IMG/VR virus record: IMGVR_UViG_3300023174_000197
Coordinates: 1-56,751 of that record
Origin: a virus
DNA: 56,751 nt
Direction: 5' to 3' (one strand)
Shown: one piece after another, positions 22,307 to 29,598 of the stretch
Layout: the number at the start of each line of letters is the position of its first letter
Position numbering within the stretch: the stretch's first letter is position 1
Made by a program: the position numbers and the translations under genes
Notes under the pieces: model-generated
The model's database searches: none
Seen by the model: the letters and a program-made list of their open reading frames with translations, nothing else
What the model was told of the DNA's origin: nothing

Positions 22307-22693
22307 TTAAAGACGATTTAAATCTAAATTAATTATGGATCCATCCAACATTTGCAGAGGTGTCCATTTTGCCATTACAACAACTTCAAACCATGCTGCT
22401 CCTTTGTTCAATCTTGGAAAGAATGCACTAATGATGTCTGAATTGCCAAAGTTATATGCATGATACATCAGGCTACTCTCCATTGTATCTTTAAACTCCT
22501 CTTTGCTTTGCAAAGCTGCAGCCATTGGCTTTGTTATGTATTGAAGTTTGCGAATGAATCTGGTTGTTTCCAATTTTATAATGCGCTGTTGTGATGCATC
22601 TTCTGCTTCCAATTCAAACAACTCACCATAATTGCTCAACAATGCATCAGCAATGTTGCCAAAAGCATCAGATATTTTAACAGGATTATACAT
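22307..22693 (-). CDS. unknown late protein, 128 aa
   Basis: Helical first two thirds (ISDAFGNIADALLSNYGELF) and a C-terminal beta part (AAWFEVVVMAKWTPLQMLDG). ATTAAATA is 5 nt before ATG 22693. Confidence 0.76.
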   Translation of the reverse strand: MYNPVKISDAFGNIADALLSNYGELFELEAEDASQQRIIKLETTRFIRKLQYITKPMAAALQSKEEFKDTMESSLMYHAYNFGNSDIISAFFPRLNKGAAWFEVVVMAKWTPLQMLDGSIINLDLNRL

Positions 22694-22704
22694 GCATTTA
22701 TTTA

Positions 22705-22738
22705 ATAAAAAACCTCTCCAGAATAATCTAGAGAGGTT
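22705..22738 (-). terminator. intrinsic terminator
   Basis: Minus-strand stem AACCTCTC / GAGAGGTT with a 12-nt loop, then TTTTATT. Ends the 22763-23224 transcript. Confidence 0.8.
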
Positions 22739-22762
22739 GTTTGATTGTTTGTTGGAGCAGTA

Positions 22763-23224
22763 TTAGAACGCGTCGCCAATGTCAGCAAGTTCAGGACTAT
22801 CTCTTCTGATTTCATCACGAACAATGCGATGAGCTTGCATGTTGTCAAACTCTTGCTTGCTGAGGTTCTTGTCATTGATGTAGAATTCTTCATAACCGTT
22901 CTTGAGAAGAACAGCAGGACCATCTTCACGATGTTTCTTGCCATTTACAAAGTAAATTTCAATGAGGCCTTCATCATTGCCAGTGTACCATACAGCAGGA
23001 CCACTCTCATTGTTGAGCTCACCATTGGTAGTGAACTGAAGATTCAAACCTGTTTCTTCATGCAAGACATGAATGTCAGGGCCTACATATTCAAGCTGCC
23101 AGCCTGGAATTTGTGGCAGAGGCTTGCCTTGACCGCCTGCACCAGCCATCTCACGCAAAAGGTTGCCACCGTTTTGAATGTTTTCGTACAATTTAGAGAG
23201 TTTTTCAACGTCAGAGTGTTTCAT
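22763..23224 (-). CDS. MORN-like repeat protein, 153 aa
   Basis: Two copies of an NG-x-HRE-DGPA type unit: NGELNNESGPAVWYTGN near 67-83 and NGKKHREDGPAVLLKNG near 94-110. Such repeats are found in many phage and bacterial proteins of unknown role. TATAAATA is 8 nt before ATG 23224 and a terminator follows, so a separately expressed late gene. Confidence 0.78.
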   Translation of the reverse strand: MKHSDVEKLSKLYENIQNGGNLLREMAGAGGQGKPLPQIPGWQLEYVGPDIHVLHEETGLNLQFTTNGELNNESGPAVWYTGNDEGLIEIYFVNGKKHREDGPAVLLKNGYEEFYINDKNLSKQEFDNMQAHRIVRDEIRRDSPELADIGDAF

Positions 23225-23232
23225 GTTGTTTT

Positions 23233-23240
23233 TATTTATA
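23233..23240 (-). promoter_or_regulatory. late promoter, perfect TATAAATA
   Basis: 8 nt before ATG 23224. Confidence 0.68.
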
Positions 23241-23249
23241 GCTCAATCA

Positions 23250-23381
23250 TTATTTTTTGCCAGCTGTTTCTGTTTTTTGCTGTGGTTTTTTGAAAATATT
23301 GTCATAGTTTTGCCAATATTTTTGCCAATCTTTGGTTCGATTGTCGTCACCTTTGCCTGCTTCAGATTTAGTAAATGCCAT
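23250..23381 (-). CDS. 43-aa conserved-type phage microprotein
   Basis: MAFTKSEAGKGDDNRTKDWQ then YWQNYDNIFKKPQQK. The KGD..R ... NYD-IF pattern is one I recall from small proteins of many tailed phages, function unknown. CAATAAATA lies 5 nt before ATG 23381. Confidence 0.72.
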   Translation of the reverse strand: MAFTKSEAGKGDDNRTKDWQKYWQNYDNIFKKPQQKTETAGKK

Positions 23382-23389
23382 GAATGTAT

Positions 23390-23608
23390 TTATTGCTCCA
23401 CCTTTTTATGCTTGTTGTTGGGCTTTGCAGGCTTCTTGTAATATCTGCTGAGCACTGCACTGTAGTAGTCATAGATGACGTCTGCAGCTTGATCTGGTGT
23501 CATTTGATCCAAATTGCCATTGGGATTGCCCAACATAGCACCAGCAATGCTCTGATAAAGATGCATGTTGATGGCTTGTTGATCTGATTGTGATACATCA
23601 TTATTCAT
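23390..23608 (-). CDS. unknown protein, 72 aa
   Basis: Start at ATG 23608, an ATGAATAA overlap with the previous stop. QMTPDQAADVIYDYYSAVLS helix and a basic KKPAKPNNKHKKVEQ tail. Confidence 0.68.
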   Translation of the reverse strand: MNNDVSQSDQQAINMHLYQSIAGAMLGNPNGNLDQMTPDQAADVIYDYYSAVLSRYYKKPAKPNNKHKKVEQ

Positions 23609-23972
23609 TGCAGAGAGCTTCAAATTGTTTGAGCGTCAATGGCTCTGGATATTGTGCTGCTTCATCTTCACTAGGAATCTCTACAACATACAATGGAGCA
23701 TAAAAAGGTTTCTGTTTTTCTTGCTCAATGGCTTCTTTGAACTCAGCTGCAATTGCACTGCATTTGAGTTTGAACTTTTTGAACTTGGTCATGCTCATTT
23801 GCATGCGCAGATGCTTGTTGCTGGCCAGCAAAGGCAATGGCGGAGGAGTGATTCGGCTGATGACTTCTGCTAGCTTGCTGTCACGACCCAGCACAGCAAT
23901 GGGCTCATGGCCGCGGAACAAATAATTGTATGCAGCAGATGAGGCATTTGAATCAGATGTATTTTGTTTCAT
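23601..23972 (-). CDS. unknown protein, 123 aa
   Basis: LFRGHEPIAVLGRDSKLAEV and a basic helix MTKFKKFKLKCSAIAAEFK, then VVEIPSEDEAAQYPEPLTLK. Not recognised. Leaderless promoter at 23979-24006. Confidence 0.74.
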   Translation of the reverse strand: MKQNTSDSNASSAAYNYLFRGHEPIAVLGRDSKLAEVISRITPPPLPLLASNKHLRMQMSMTKFKKFKLKCSAIAAEFKEAIEQEKQKPFYAPLYVVEIPSEDEAAQYPEPLTLKQFEALCNE

Positions 23973-23978
23973 GTTATT

Positions 23979-24006
23979 AATATAGATGTGTTTAAGATAT
24001 GTTCAA
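23979..24006 (-). promoter_or_regulatory. leaderless -35/-10 promoter
   Basis: TTGAAC, 16 bp, TATATT, 6 nt, ATG 23972; overlaps the end of 23992-24567. Confidence 0.68.
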
Positions 24007-24567
24007 CTGTTCCGATACTTTTTTTCCATTGGCATCTGTATCATCAATGTAATGTTGTACATGCAGCAATGCATCTGGCACTGCATTGAAATTATCATCA
24101 TGATACAAATCAGTGAACCATTTGCGTTGCTGCAGCATGCGATGATGAGAGTACAAGTAAATGTTGGCCAGCTTGGCGTAACGTGCAGCATCAATGTCTA
24201 GCTTGTAATCCTTGATGCATTGCAATGCTCTGGCTTCACAATCGTGCTCCAGTGCAATGCATTTGTGCATGCTGTCTGCAGCTGATTCAGCACAAGCTTC
24301 CATGCCACTCAACCAATGTGTAAATGCCATGGAGCCACCTGCAACATAATCATTCCACTGTTTGCAGTTCTCAATGCATTGCTGCATGTGACAATATTCA
24401 TGCAGCAATATTTCAAAGCCTTGTACATTGTTGTACGCAACCACCAGCTCTTTGCCATTGAACCATCCTCCTGTTCTCTTGACAGTGCGCTTGTTGAGCA
24501 GCTTGACAGAGACTCCAGCCTGCATTGCTTCTGAGACTACTTTGGCAATAAATGCTTGACGATTCAT
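23992..24567 (-). CDS. HExxH zinc metallopeptidase-like protein
   Basis: 191 residues. FEILLHEYCHMQQC places a HExxH zinc motif at His56-Glu57-His60. The segment before it (ELVVAYNNVQGFEILL) fits a zincin beta strand and helix. A third ligand could be Glu89 or another acidic residue in MEACAESAAD. Family not known; a small intracellular peptidase is the plain reading. A -35/-10 pair lies 5 nt before the ATG, inside the end of the RadA-like gene. Confidence 0.7.
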   Translation of the reverse strand: MNRQAFIAKVVSEAMQAGVSVKLLNKRTVKRTGGWFNGKELVVAYNNVQGFEILLHEYCHMQQCIENCKQWNDYVAGGSMAFTHWLSGMEACAESAADSMHKCIALEHDCEARALQCIKDYKLDIDAARYAKLANIYLYSHHRMLQQRKWFTDLYHDDNFNAVPDALLHVQHYIDDTDANGKKVSEQLNIS

Positions 24568-24572
24568 ACATC

Positions 24573-24600
24573 AATATATAGGCTTATACATTGACTTCAA
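24573..24600 (-). promoter_or_regulatory. leaderless -35/-10 promoter
   Basis: TTGAAG, 16 bp, TATATT, 5 nt, ATG 24567. The -35 lies inside the last codons of 24584-25483. Confidence 0.62.
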
Positions 24601-25483
24601 CAAATTTCCACACTGCATTTTCTGCGCGACCAAACTTTTGCAACTTATTTTCGGAAACCAGTTGACGCAGCAAGTAGTTGGCGCGAAACTCATCAATGCT
24701 CAGCTGCTTGCAGACTCGCTCTACATTGATGCAAGGAGGTTCAGTCATTTGCATGATGGCATTGAGTTGCTTGTCTTTTTGAGAGCTTTTGCCTTGTTTA
24801 GCATCAGCAACTTCAACAGCTTTCTCAAAATCATACCCCATGCTGCCAAAGAAGAACGTAAATGAACCAGCGCTGCCATATCGATTCTTATCAACTTCAA
24901 TGACGCGCACATTGTCTCCTTGTGCACTCAAGCGCATGTTGCAATCCACAGCATGCACAATGCCTGATCCACCTTTGTATGTACCGCCTTTGGTGGAGTG
25001 CATGATGATGCCAATGGCTGTCTTGTGATTCTTGGCAATGGTAACCAATGCATCAGCTTTGTATTGCTCTGCAGCAGCTTTGGATTCAACATCGCAATGC
25101 AGGCTTTGAAAAGAGTCAATGATGAGCACATCAACTTGCTCTGCAATTTCTTCAACAGTGCTGAGATCATTGTTGCTGGCAATGAGTACATCAACAGTCT
25201 TGAGACGGCGGCAAGTATAAGCTACCATGACTTGACTTTCTTCACCGCTCAAGTAAGCAGCTGTATAGCCTTGATTGGCCAATGCTTGGCAAATTTGCAG
25301 CATCAGAGTAGTCTTGCCGCAGCCTGGATCTGCAGAAATAGTAAACGTCATGCCAGGCAAGATGCCTTCTCCGAAAATGCGATCAACTTGCGCAATGCCA
25401 GTTTTGAGCCTGTTGAAGAACTCTTGCGGAATTTCAACGTCACCAGCGCGATTCAATGTTGTAGTTTTATGTTCAATTTTCAT
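24584..25483 (-). CDS. RadA/Sms-like RecA-fold ATPase with C-terminal winged helix
   Basis: 299 residues. Walker A ADPGCGKTT at 51-59, Walker B VDVLIIDS ending at Asp123-Ser124, and the RadA-specific DKNRYG motif at 198-203. It lacks the zinc finger before the ATPase and the Lon-like domain after it; instead residues 240-299 look like a winged helix (IDEFRANYLLRQLVSENKLQ). RadA proteins move DNA branches in recombination. Here it may serve recombination-dependent replication or be a DnaB-like helicase substitute. The -10 is TATGTT, 8 nt before the ATG. Confidence 0.82.
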   Translation of the reverse strand: MKIEHKTTTLNRAGDVEIPQEFFNRLKTGIAQVDRIFGEGILPGMTFTISADPGCGKTTLMLQICQALANQGYTAAYLSGEESQVMVAYTCRRLKTVDVLIASNNDLSTVEEIAEQVDVLIIDSFQSLHCDVESKAAAEQYKADALVTIAKNHKTAIGIIMHSTKGGTYKGGSGIVHAVDCNMRLSAQGDNVRVIEVDKNRYGSAGSFTFFFGSMGYDFEKAVEVADAKQGKSSQKDKQLNAIMQMTEPPCINVERVCKQLSIDEFRANYLLRQLVSENKLQKFGRAENAVWKFVEVNV

Positions 25484-25552
25484 TGTCCATTAACATAGCT
25501 GATTCTGCAGTTTGTTCCAGCGGTTCCTGCTACTTTATGCGCCGCATCATGT

Positions 25553-25885
25553 CTACTCAGTATAAGGCATAGTGCTGCGCAATGTTTGCAGCTGCACTGT
25601 ATCATTGTAGATGGTGTAGTTGCGAGATTCCAGATAATCTTGCGCATCATTCAGAGAGTTGAACTTGCAAGCTTTGGTATACTTATCATTGTAACGACTA
25701 ACATTCTGCGCATCATCATTGCAATCAAAGATGTGTTCAAAATGAGCTTTGACAACCAGTTCTACATGATCTGCGTACATCTCTACAATGAGATCATTGC
25801 TGCGGATGCCAGGTTCAGTGCACAGTCCAATATAATTTGTAGTGTTGTGAGGAAACAGTGGCTTGTTGGGTGTATGTGTTTTCAT
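25553..25885 (-). CDS. unknown protein, 110 aa
   Basis: Central acidic beta/alpha part (SNDLIVEMYADHVELVVKAH) and FNSLNDAQDYLESRNY near 75-90. Not recognised. Lies between the RadA-like gene and the C-terminal half of the split ligase. Confidence 0.7.
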   Translation of the reverse strand: MKTHTPNKPLFPHNTTNYIGLCTEPGIRSNDLIVEMYADHVELVVKAHFEHIFDCNDDAQNVSRYNDKYTKACKFNSLNDAQDYLESRNYTIYNDTVQLQTLRSTMPYTE

Positions 25886-25900
25886 ATTTGTTGTGTAAAA

Positions 25901-26527
25901 TTACTTGCGTTCATCATAATTGAGATTGATCACCTTGAAGCTACCGTTCTTGTGCTTGATGACAACACCTTCAAATGCTTTACCATTTACTTCAGTCATT
26001 ACTTCAGCATACTCCTTGATAAGCTCTGGAGTTAGCGTAGCAGTTTCAAGCAAGTCAACTGCTGGCACACCAATTATGCCGCAAACGTTTTGATAATAAT
26101 GCTTGCTGCCTTTGTTTTCATACTCAAGAGTATCAAGATTGAAGATGCTATAAGCAGCAAAGCTAAGAGGTAGTTTGCTATGTGGATTAACCCCATGATG
26201 CTGAATACCACTACCATGCACCTCACCACGCAGAGCTAATGAAACATTATTAGATTCGCAATATGCTTGCAGCTTCTCAAGGATGTTGTACTTTGCTTCA
26301 GCTCTGGTATAATTGTTCAGGCATTCCTTTTTAAGTTCAAGAGAGCGAGAACAAACACCGGTTTGCCATTCATTTGTTTCTGGATCTTTGCGGCAGTAAT
26401 AAGTGGCGCTGGAGTTGTGTACTAGCATTCCGTTAGCGAAGAAGTTGTGATTCTTTGCTGTCTCAATATCGTAAAGCTTGGAATCGCATGAGACTTTACG
26501 GATGCTTTTAATTTTTACTTTTTGCAT
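25901..26527 (-). CDS. C-half of split RNA ligase: C-intein plus C-extein
   Basis: 208 residues from ATG 26527. Residues 1-38 are a typical C-intein: YDIETAKNHNFFANG (block F) and GMLVHN (block G, terminal Asn38). The extein starts with Ser39 (SSATYYCRKD), which continues the ligase motif KVDG-SSATYY. The C-extein (170 aa) holds further nucleotidyltransferase motifs: LRGEVHGSGIQ (motif III type) and FEGVVIKHKNGSFKV (motif IV/V type). Trans-splicing with 27656-28456 would give a ligase of about 336 residues. Overlaps the endonuclease gene by 20 bp. A TTG five codons upstream is a less likely start. Confidence 0.92.
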   Translation of the reverse strand: MQKVKIKSIRKVSCDSKLYDIETAKNHNFFANGMLVHNSSATYYCRKDPETNEWQTGVCSRSLELKKECLNNYTRAEAKYNILEKLQAYCESNNVSLALRGEVHGSGIQHHGVNPHSKLPLSFAAYSIFNLDTLEYENKGSKHYYQNVCGIIGVPAVDLLETATLTPELIKEYAEVMTEVNGKAFEGVVIKHKNGSFKVINLNYDERK

Positions 26528-27608
26528 AAATTTTTGTTTCAATCAGCTTGATTAGTTGTTCGTTTGTGAGGTTGTTTATTTCTTTCTCCCACACAACAAT
26601 TATAGTGTATTTCCTTTCAAGAGCAACTGCTTTTTTGTGTTCATCCTTTTTCCATCTTTCTGCTGCAGTAGTCTGTCCAGATGGGTAATTGAGGACATCT
26701 CCAGCAATGTATAGTGCTGGATTAGCATGCCAGTAATCACCATTAAATTCAATCAACAAATTGAGTTCAGGAATGAATAAGTCATAGAAGTATCTACGCT
26801 TTTTTCCTTCTTCTTCATACTTGATAATAAATTGTCTTGTATGTGTAATTTGCAGAGCAGCAAGCGCTTCAGATATTGCTGCTTCGCCTTTTGATTCTCT
26901 ATAGCCTTTAATGGATTTTGTTCTTGATGCATCTGAATTGATTGACTTGTCAAGCCATTCTTGTCTTTCTTGTTCTGATTTATTAGCCCACACTTCCGAA
27001 TTACGCAAGCTCTTCCACTCACCACAACTCATCCCATACCGCTGCTGATAACTCTCTTCCTTTATTTTTTTAAAATCATGTCGTTTGAAAAAGTTATCAA
27101 CTCCAAACTCTGTTAAACATTTCTCAGCTTTCTTCTTTTTTGTTGCAGCAGCTTGTGAGATGTTTGTTTCTACACCATACTTGTCCTTGAGTGTAGCATG
27201 CAGCTTAGTTTTAAAAGCATCTGTTTTTGCAGCTTGCGAAATGCTACGCATTGGTATTTCATAATACTCAAGCAGCTTGTTTGTTTGATCATAATTGATT
27301 TCAAACTCTTGCATCAAATCTGGTAAGCTTTTTTGGTTAATTACATACTGCTTTTGCATAAATTCTTTTGTTGCAAAAGGATGTTGTAATAAGATTTTAT
27401 TAATCTTTTCTTCTTGAGATGTAATGCAGTGTGAACCAATTGGCTTACTTTGTATTTGATAGTGAGCGAATAGAGCTTTGAGTTTGTGTGAATGTATATC
27501 TTGCTCTCTGCAGATGCAAGCACAGCTTTTATTGTGAAATATATACTCCTTATCAATAAACTCTTTTGTGAGATGCGGGTAATTCGATAGTATATTAGAA
27601 ATGCTCAT
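26508..27608 (-). CDS. homing endonuclease, Vsr-like (EDxHD-type), inside fractured gene
   Basis: 366 residues. The C-terminal 110 residues have the Vsr-like nuclease pattern: FYDLFIPELNLLIEFNGDYW with WHANP, then a Lys/His helix and YTIIVVWEKEINN. The N-terminal half has repeated DNA-binding-like units (HPFATKEFMQKQYVINQKSL type). This family is known to sit between the halves of genes broken by split inteins, where it spreads the arrangement. CTAAATA lies 5 nt before ATG 27608, inside a hairpin (27603-27631). Confidence 0.85.
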   Translation of the reverse strand: MSISNILSNYPHLTKEFIDKEYIFHNKSCACICREQDIHSHKLKALFAHYQIQSKPIGSHCITSQEEKINKILLQHPFATKEFMQKQYVINQKSLPDLMQEFEINYDQTNKLLEYYEIPMRSISQAAKTDAFKTKLHATLKDKYGVETNISQAAATKKKKAEKCLTEFGVDNFFKRHDFKKIKEESYQQRYGMSCGEWKSLRNSEVWANKSEQERQEWLDKSINSDASRTKSIKGYRESKGEAAISEALAALQITHTRQFIIKYEEEGKKRRYFYDLFIPELNLLIEFNGDYWHANPALYIAGDVLNYPSGQTTAAERWKKDEHKKAVALERKYTIIVVWEKEINNLTNEQLIKLIETKIYAKSKN

Positions 27609-27631
27609 ATAGATATTTAGTCTATATGAGC
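27603..27631 (-). promoter_or_regulatory. hairpin hiding the endonuclease start, late promoter in loop
   Basis: Perfect 11-bp inverted repeat (GCTCATATAGA / TCTATATGAGC) with a 7-nt loop CTAAATA, the late-promoter core. The right arm contains the ATG at 27608. Read-through RNA from upstream would fold and bury the start; RNA begun at the late box would lack the left arm and stay open. T4 I-TevI is controlled by this logic. Confidence 0.75.
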
Positions 27632-27655
27632 CAAAAGATTGGTGTTTTCTATTTT

Positions 27656-28456
27656 TTATTTCACAGTTACCTCATCACCTACACACAACTCATCAGTACG
27701 CCTGTAGCATGCAAGTTCAGGCAGCCACACCCTATGATTTTCTGTAAGAGTAATGACTCGTCCATCATCAAGCTCAACTTCATACCACTGCTTACCATCA
27801 TTATCTTTAGCAGATGTGGAAAGGATAGGCTGATATTCCAGCTCACCTGTATTTGTATCAAGCGTTGCAACATGAGTTCCAACCATGTTATATTCAACCA
27901 ACTCTGCAATAGTAAGCTCACCCATCTCTGTAATCACTTTAGTGTTTCCCTTGAGACAGCCATCCACCTTAAGAGTAACATCAACAGTCTCACCAAATGG
28001 AAGAACATCAGTAAGATTCTGGTAGCGTTCTTCATCAGTCTTATTCAAGCCATACATCAGCGGACATTTAGCATCCAGAGTTTGTGGCATTGGAACTTCA
28101 TACTTAGTAACACCAATGAGATCAGACACTTCTTTACCGATATTGTCGCTGTAATTACCAAATTGATCTGCAAAGAAGAAAGAATCGATGATATCATATG
28201 GAGACATCACAATGCCAAAGCTATATACACCGCGGAGCTTCATAGCCTTGACACGATTGCCGCGCTTCTTGAACATTTCAGCCCAAGGTTCATCAGGCAG
28301 CACAGTATCAGGCTGAATGAGCACAACAGCATCTCCAACCTTGTATTTGTCCTTCTCAACGATGCAGGTATAACCCAGCACCTTGGCAAGGTCTAATTTG
28401 TCAGCATTTGGATGAGGTTTGATTTCAGAGATGAGTTCGATAGACGCTAATTTCAT
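27656..28456 (-). CDS. N-half of split RNA ligase: N-extein plus N-intein
   Basis: 266 residues. Residues 1-85 form an OB-like domain (HPNADKLDLAKVLGYTC, KVGDAVVLIQPDTVLP, KAMKLRGVYSFGIVM) as in DRB0094-type RNA ligases. The adenylation motif TLKVDG gives catalytic Lys163 and ends at Gly166. Cys167 starts the intein: CLKGNTKVITEMGELTIAEL (block A) and ITLTENHRVW (block B). The frame stops after 100 intein residues, with no endonuclease domain or C-terminal blocks, so it is a true split N-intein. Promoter: TTACAA, 16 bp, TATAAT, 6 nt to ATG. Confidence 0.93.
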   Translation of the reverse strand: MKLASIELISEIKPHPNADKLDLAKVLGYTCIVEKDKYKVGDAVVLIQPDTVLPDEPWAEMFKKRGNRVKAMKLRGVYSFGIVMSPYDIIDSFFFADQFGNYSDNIGKEVSDLIGVTKYEVPMPQTLDAKCPLMYGLNKTDEERYQNLTDVLPFGETVDVTLKVDGCLKGNTKVITEMGELTIAELVEYNMVGTHVATLDTNTGELEYQPILSTSAKDNDGKQWYEVELDDGRVITLTENHRVWLPELACYRRTDELCVGDEVTVK

Positions 28457-28462
28457 ATTATT

Positions 28463-28490
28463 ATTATATTAACTTTCCTTAAAATTGTAA
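28463..28490 (-). promoter_or_regulatory. leaderless -35/-10 promoter of the split ligase N-half
   Basis: TTACAA, 16 bp, TATAAT, 6 nt, ATG 28456. The early-type promoter contrasts with the late box of the endonuclease downstream. Confidence 0.62.
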
Positions 28491-28493
28491 TAG

Positions 28494-28724
28494 TTAGATA
28501 ATGTATATAGTCAAGGTTTTATCACAAGCGCTTTGAGTACAAATGTAGCTGCAACCACTTTGACCACTCCCATGAAGCCTTGTTGAAGTAATATAACCCG
28601 CTAACTTTGTTGATATTACAGAACCATCATCATAAACTGCTAACACATCCAACTGGATGGAGGAGTTTAAAATTGCTTGTTTGAACTTCTCAATGGTGCA
28701 AATGTAATGCAATGCTCTTTTCAT
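28494..28724 (-). CDS. unknown protein, 76 aa
   Basis: Start at ATG 28724 from the promoter. LHYICTIEKFKQAILNSSI, then DVLAVYDDGSVISTKLAG: an alpha-beta protein with Cys-rich end (GCSYICTQSACDK). Confidence 0.72.
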   Translation of the reverse strand: MKRALHYICTIEKFKQAILNSSIQLDVLAVYDDGSVISTKLAGYITSTRLHGSGQSGCSYICTQSACDKTLTIYII

Positions 28725-28730
28725 ACTATT

Positions 28731-28758
28731 ATTATACAATGGTTCTTAGTTTAGTCAA
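28731..28758 (-). promoter_or_regulatory. leaderless -35/-10 promoter
   Basis: TTGACT, 16 bp with AGAACC, TATAAT, 6 nt, ATG 28724. Close to consensus. Confidence 0.8.
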
Positions 28759-28761
28759 CTG

Positions 28762-28941
28762 TTATGCAGAAAACATTTCTGTAATCCATTCATTTACTAC
28801 ATCATCTCTTGCTCCATAATAGGATTCAATTTGCTCGGTGATGGCTTCTAAGAAGTTTGGGTTGTAATACTCCCATTTTGCATCTGTTTTGGATCGAAGC
28901 AATGCAAGGATTTCTTCACCAATGTTTGCATATTGTGGCAT
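28762..28941 (-). CDS. unknown protein, 59 aa
   Basis: MPQYANIGEEILALLRSKTD start, WEYYNPNFLEAITEQIESYY, end NEWITEMFSA. The stop codon is 3 bp before the -35 box of the next gene. Confidence 0.7.
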   Translation of the reverse strand: MPQYANIGEEILALLRSKTDAKWEYYNPNFLEAITEQIESYYGARDDVVNEWITEMFSA

Positions 28942-28945
28942 GATT

Positions 28946-29095
28946 TTACTTTTCTCTGTATTGTTGGATAATTCCTATGAAAATATAAACAATGGATACA
29001 ATGTTTGCAATGTCAGCAATCCACCCTGGTTCAACTACATTGCTATGAATTGAAAGAAGGGAACCGAAAATGAGATTGAATTGATAATCTTTCAT
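28946..29095 (-). CDS. 49-aa single-pass membrane protein
   Basis: Start at ATG 29095, 14 bp after the upstream stop; the longer frame to 29218 overlaps gene 29110-29337. One membrane span near 28-45 (IADIANIVSIVYIFIGII), charged end QQYREK. Confidence 0.66.
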   Translation of the reverse strand: MKDYQFNLIFGSLLSIHSNVVEPGWIADIANIVSIVYIFIGIIQQYREK

Positions 29096-29109
29096 AATGT
29101 TATTTTTGT

Positions 29110-29337
29110 TTAATTGCCGCCATATCCCATTCGACTGCCTTGTGGCTCTGCTGGCGGAGTTGGTGTCTTTGAAGTAGTTTGCTGGTTTGTCAAGCTGTTG
29201 TGTATAGCAGCTTTCCAATCCTCAACCTCTTTTGTCAGCTTGGCAATGCGACGAGCAGCTTCCATAAAGACATCTTCATGATTAGCAGGATAATTGATGA
29301 GGAGATTGATAAAATCAGCGTTTGACATTTCGTTCAT
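29110..29337 (-). CDS. unknown protein, 75 aa
   Basis: Helical start (ADFINLLINYPANHEDVFME), coiled RIAKLTKEVEDWKAAIHNSL, then a disordered Thr/Pro/Gly tail. ATG 29337 assumed; the Met three codons later is possible. Confidence 0.68.
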   Translation of the reverse strand: MNEMSNADFINLLINYPANHEDVFMEAARRIAKLTKEVEDWKAAIHNSLTNQQTTSKTPTPPAEPQGSRMGYGGN

Positions 29338-29360
29338 ACAATTTGACTTTCCTAATTGAT

Positions 29361-29561
29361 TTAGTCTTCAAAAGGCAGAGCCTCATTGATACGCTCACTA
29401 GATAGAATGCGATCAAACAACTCCATGCCTTCATCTTCACTCAAGTCATTGAAAGGCTCAACATCAAGGTCGCCATTATCATTAAAGCTTACAAGACGTT
29501 CTTTGCCCATGTAATCAATTACAACACTCTTATCTTTGATATTAATTTGTTTGATTTTCAT
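29361..29561 (-). CDS. unknown acidic protein, 66 aa
   Basis: Beta-rich start (MKIKQINIKDKSVVIDYMGK, NDNGDLDVEPF) and acidic helical end (LSEDEGMELFDRIL). Has the best example of the leaderless promoter. Confidence 0.75.
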   Translation of the reverse strand: MKIKQINIKDKSVVIDYMGKERLVSFNDNGDLDVEPFNDLSEDEGMELFDRILSSERINEALPFED

Positions 29562-29567
29562 ACTATT

Positions 29568-29595
29568 ATTATAGCAAGGTTCCAGATGCAGTCAA
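29568..29595 (-). promoter_or_regulatory. leaderless -35/-10 promoter (type example)
   Basis: TTGACT, 16 bp containing GGAACC, TATAAT, AATAGT, ATG 29561. A start 7 nt after the -10 falls on the A of ATG. Confidence 0.82.
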
Positions 29596-29598
29596 CTG

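Noticed and set aside
26527-28456. Intein as a normal cis-splicing intein broken by frameshift
   Set aside because: The N-half has its own stop, the endonuclease gene has its own promoter and start, and intein sizes (100 and 38 residues) match natural split inteins.
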